Source: Saccharomyces paradoxus (taxonomy: Eukaryota; Ascomycota; Saccharomycetes; Saccharomycetales; Saccharomycetaceae). From it: DNA of 64,000 nt. Under the pieces are notes generated by a model, which was given only the letters and a program-made list of their open reading frames with translations, did not search any database and was not told where the DNA came from. Positions within the stretch are counted from its first letter, which is position 1; the number at the start of each line of letters is the position of its first letter. Of the stretch, positions 60,085 through 64,000 are shown in pieces. The translations under genes were made by a program, and so were the position numbers. The stretch spans positions 124,001 through 188,000 of the forward strand of contig NC_047495.1 of the NCBI RefSeq assembly GCF_002079055.1, written 5' to 3'.

Positions 60085-62517
60085 ATGAATGCTCCACAGA
60101 TTAGTCTCTATGAACCTGGGACAATACTGACTGTCGGATCGCATCATGCCAAGATCATCAAATATCTCACGAGTGGTGGGTTCGCACAAGTTTATACTGC
60201 TGAAATTTCACCTCCTGACCCATATAGCAATGCCACTATAGCATGTCTGAAGAGAGTCATTGTCCCGCACAAACAGGGTTTGAATACTTTGAGAGCTGAA
60301 GTAGATGCCATGAAGCTCCTTAGAAATAACAAGCATGTGGTTTCTTACATAGACTCTCATGCTGCAAGGTCTGTAAATGGTATTGCATATGAGGTGTTTG
60401 TATTAATGGAGTTTTGCGAACGTGGAGGCCTTATAGATTTTATGAATACCAGATTGCAAAACAGATTACAAGAATCTGAAATATTAGAAATTATGAGCCA
60501 GACTGTCCAAGGCATTGCTGCAATGCACTCCCTACAACCGCCATTAATTCATCGAGATATTAAGATTGAAAATGTACTAATCTCTCATGACGGCTTGTAT
60601 AAAGTCTGTGATTTTGGTTCTGTTTCAGGTGTGATCAGACCACCTAGAAATACACAAGAGTTTAATTATGTTCAACATGACATCCTAACAAATACTACAG
60701 CTCAATATAGATCACCTGAGATGCTTGATCTTTATAGAGGTCTGCCTATCGATGAAAAATCTGATATTTGGGCTCTTGGTGTCTTTCTTTACAAAATATG
60801 TTACTACACTACACCGTTTGAAAAGAGTGGTGAGGCCGGTATACTACATGCAAGATATCAGTATCCACCTTTACCTCAGTACAGTGACAGATTAAAAAAT
60901 TTGATACGTCTGATGTTAATGGAAGCACCATCTCAGAGGCCAAATATTTGTCAAGTTTTAGAGGAAGTTTCCAGACTACAGAATAAACCTTGTCCGATTA
61001 GAAATTTTTACTTGTTAAGAGCAATGAATCAGAATGCGCAGTTGGTGAGTGAACCACCTTTGACGAATTATGTTCCAACACAGAAATTCCTTCCAGTACA
61101 AAGCCTGCAGAGCATCGAGCAAACGCCAAATATGGTCCCTGTAAGTCACGTCAGGACTACTCCTAATTTGGGTATATTGTCTAGACCTATTAACGACAGC
61201 AATAAGACAGAAGCAACGGCGCAAGCTGGCTTACAGCTTGGAAGCGATTCAAATTTGACTAGCCCCTTAATGAAAACGAAATCCGTTCCACTTTCTGATG
61301 ATTTTGCATCACTATACTATAGGGAGTTGCATCCTTTTCAAAAGTCGCAAACATTTAAGTCGGTAGATAATTTCCAATCCCCACAAAGGAAGTCTATGCC
61401 TCCATCATTACTTGCTCCCGCTAACAGTAACAATTTAGATAAAGCTTCGACAAAAAATCGCCCAAACAACTACGTTGATTCTGAGACGCAAACTATAGAT
61501 AGCAAGGCCGTGCCTAACTTAAAATTATCTCCCACTATTACGAGCAAATCAGTGAGCTCCACAAAAGAACCTAATGCTCTAGAGAATGTAAATGGAAGCA
61601 ATATTGTGCGCTCTCTAAGCTCCAAGTTGAAAAAAGTTATCACTGGGGAGTCTCGTGGCAATTCCCCAATTAAATCAAGGCAAAATACAGGCGACAGTAT
61701 CAGGTCTGCATTTGGTAAGCTTCGTCATGGGTTTACAGGAAGCTCAGTAAATAATAGCAGGTCAGCATCTTTTGATAATAACAATGGCAACGGCAATGGC
61801 AACAACGTGAACAGGCGATTAGCTTCATCGTCGACCTTGTCCTTTCCTAATTTTAATTCGGATATCAAAAGGCAAGAGGAATTAGATAAGAAACAGCAAC
61901 TGGAAAAACGCCGTAGTATGCCTCCTTCAATTTTGTCAGATTTTGACCAGCATGAAAAGAATAACTCGAGAACTAGATCAAGGGACTATTACAGATCTCA
62001 TTCTCCAGCGAAGAAACCCCAAGCGACAGCTAAAACGGCACCAAAGCCCATTTTGAAACCAGACGATGGCGATATTAGTATAAATCAAGAAAAGAAGGAA
62101 TCGATCCAGAGAAGAGTGCATAACTTACTAAAGAGTTCTGAGGATCCTTTAACATATAAATCCGCATCAGGTTATGGTAAATATACAGACATTGACGTAG
62201 AAACTACGAATCGACATTCAAGTGTAAGAATAACACCAATTACTGAAGAACAGTTTAAGAACAACCACAAGAATGCTGCAGCGGACAAAAAAGTGAGAAG
62301 CAATGGTAAAGATAAAGATAAATCAAGACCACCACGCCCACCACCAAAACCTTTACATTTAAGAACAGAACTTCAGAAGATAAGAAACTTTAGTCGTTTG
62401 CAATCAAACAAACTGCCAGTTGAGAGAATTTCCAGCGACGCCACAGAGACTATTGTTGATGTTAACGTGGACGAGTTAGAAGCCGATTTTAGAAAAAGAT
62501 TTCCTAGTAAGGTGTAA
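60085..62517 (+). CDS. PRK1: Prk1, actin-patch regulatory Ser/Thr kinase
   Basis: Prk1 (Ark/Prk family, related to AAK1/GAK) phosphorylates Pan1, Sla1, Ent1/2 and other endocytic coat proteins to disassemble actin patches. The 810-residue length equals S. cerevisiae. The kinase domain lies at about residues 20-300: glycine loop LTSGGFAQVY, ATP lysine in CLKRV, catalytic HRDIKIENVL and metal-binding CDFGSVSG, then SPEM. The tail is long, disordered, Ser/Asn-rich and far less conserved. It carries a Pro-rich SH3 ligand (KSRPPRPPPKP near residue 755) for Abp1. It is convergent with LYS12. Confidence 0.96.
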   Translation: MNAPQISLYEPGTILTVGSHHAKIIKYLTSGGFAQVYTAEISPPDPYSNATIACLKRVIVPHKQGLNTLRAEVDAMKLLRNNKHVVSYIDSHAARSVNGIAYEVFVLMEFCERGGLIDFMNTRLQNRLQESEILEIMSQTVQGIAAMHSLQPPLIHRDIKIENVLISHDGLYKVCDFGSVSGVIRPPRNTQEFNYVQHDILTNTTAQYRSPEMLDLYRGLPIDEKSDIWALGVFLYKICYYTTPFEKSGEAGILHARYQYPPLPQYSDRLKNLIRLMLMEAPSQRPNICQVLEEVSRLQNKPCPIRNFYLLRAMNQNAQLVSEPPLTNYVPTQKFLPVQSLQSIEQTPNMVPVSHVRTTPNLGILSRPINDSNKTEATAQAGLQLGSDSNLTSPLMKTKSVPLSDDFASLYYRELHPFQKSQTFKSVDNFQSPQRKSMPPSLLAPANSNNLDKASTKNRPNNYVDSETQTIDSKAVPNLKLSPTITSKSVSSTKEPNALENVNGSNIVRSLSSKLKKVITGESRGNSPIKSRQNTGDSIRSAFGKLRHGFTGSSVNNSRSASFDNNNGNGNGNNVNRRLASSSTLSFPNFNSDIKRQEELDKKQQLEKRRSMPPSILSDFDQHEKNNSRTRSRDYYRSHSPAKKPQATAKTAPKPILKPDDGDISINQEKKESIQRRVHNLLKSSEDPLTYKSASGYGKYTDIDVETTNRHSSVRITPITEEQFKNNHKNAAADKKVRSNGKDKDKSRPPRPPPKPLHLRTELQKIRNFSRLQSNKLPVERISSDATETIVDVNVDELEADFRKRFPSKV

Positions 62518-62726
62518 ACACTGTCCTCACACATAATAGACTATGTAATATTAAAAGTCATAGAAATGTATAGATCTTTTCTCTCTCTCTTTTCCTCTGC
62601 AAAGTCTTTATAGATGTAGTTTCTGAGGTATTAGTTGTGATTTTCTTTCGTCAATCATTTCAAAACTTGAAAATATATCTTTTCACTCATTCAATTATTT
62701 ATGCGTTTCTATTTTTTTTATATGCT

Positions 62727-64000
<1,274 letters not shown>

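Overview
This is a stretch of nuclear chromosome from a budding yeast of the genus Saccharomyces. The gene order (POG1, QDR2, QDR1, RPI1, RHO3, PRM5, HIS5, NUP159, POR2, SDP1, HOS4, COX5B, HPM1, SEC24, YIL108W, PFK26, MOB1, SLM1, SHQ1, DPH1, YIL102C-A, XBP1, SGA1, FMC1, FYV10, BMT5, PRK1, LYS12) matches the left arm of S. cerevisiae chromosome IX as I remember it. Conserved proteins such as His5 and Dph1 look roughly 95% or more identical to my memory of S. cerevisiae, and fast ones such as Prk1 and Sdp1 clearly less. That fits another Saccharomyces species (mikatae/jurei/kudriavzevii-like distance) better than S. cerevisiae, but I cannot name the species without a search.

Layout. 1-7.8 kb: POG1, the tandem pair of drug:H+ antiporters QDR2/QDR1, and RPI1, whose reading frame is broken at a homopolymer. 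7.8-14 kb: a long gene-free stretch, then RHO3, PRM5 and HIS5 with a Gcn4-type promoter. 14-21.3 kb: NUP159 with an expanded FG minisatellite, POR2, and the MAPK phosphatase gene SDP1. 21.7-33 kb: HOS4, COX5B (inferred one-base first exon), HPM1, SEC24 and the putative metalloprotease YIL108W. 33.4-43.7 kb: PFK26, MOB1 (one intron), SLM1, SHQ1, DPH1 and the small membrane protein YIL102C-A.

43.7-51.2 kb is the only accessory region. It holds decayed coding remnants, two old solo delta LTRs of Ty1/Ty2 type, and a young, whole-looking Ty3 element with identical sigma LTRs and a 5-bp target duplication, inserted 16 bp upstream of a tRNA-Thr(AGU) gene. 51.2-64 kb: a candidate replication origin, XBP1, SGA1, FMC1, FYV10, BMT5, a tRNA-Ile(AAU) gene, PRK1 and LYS12.

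Most genes sit in convergent or divergent pairs and work independently in histidine and lysine synthesis, mitochondrial assembly, secretion, signalling, nuclear pore and RNA modification. I see no CRISPR, prophage, gene cluster or other clearly novel system. The most useful oddities are the RPI1 frameshift, the COX5B single-base exon, the apparent Qdr2 tail extension, the layered retroelement/tRNA locus with a possible killer-toxin fossil, and a possible small membrane-protein ORF beside PRK1.
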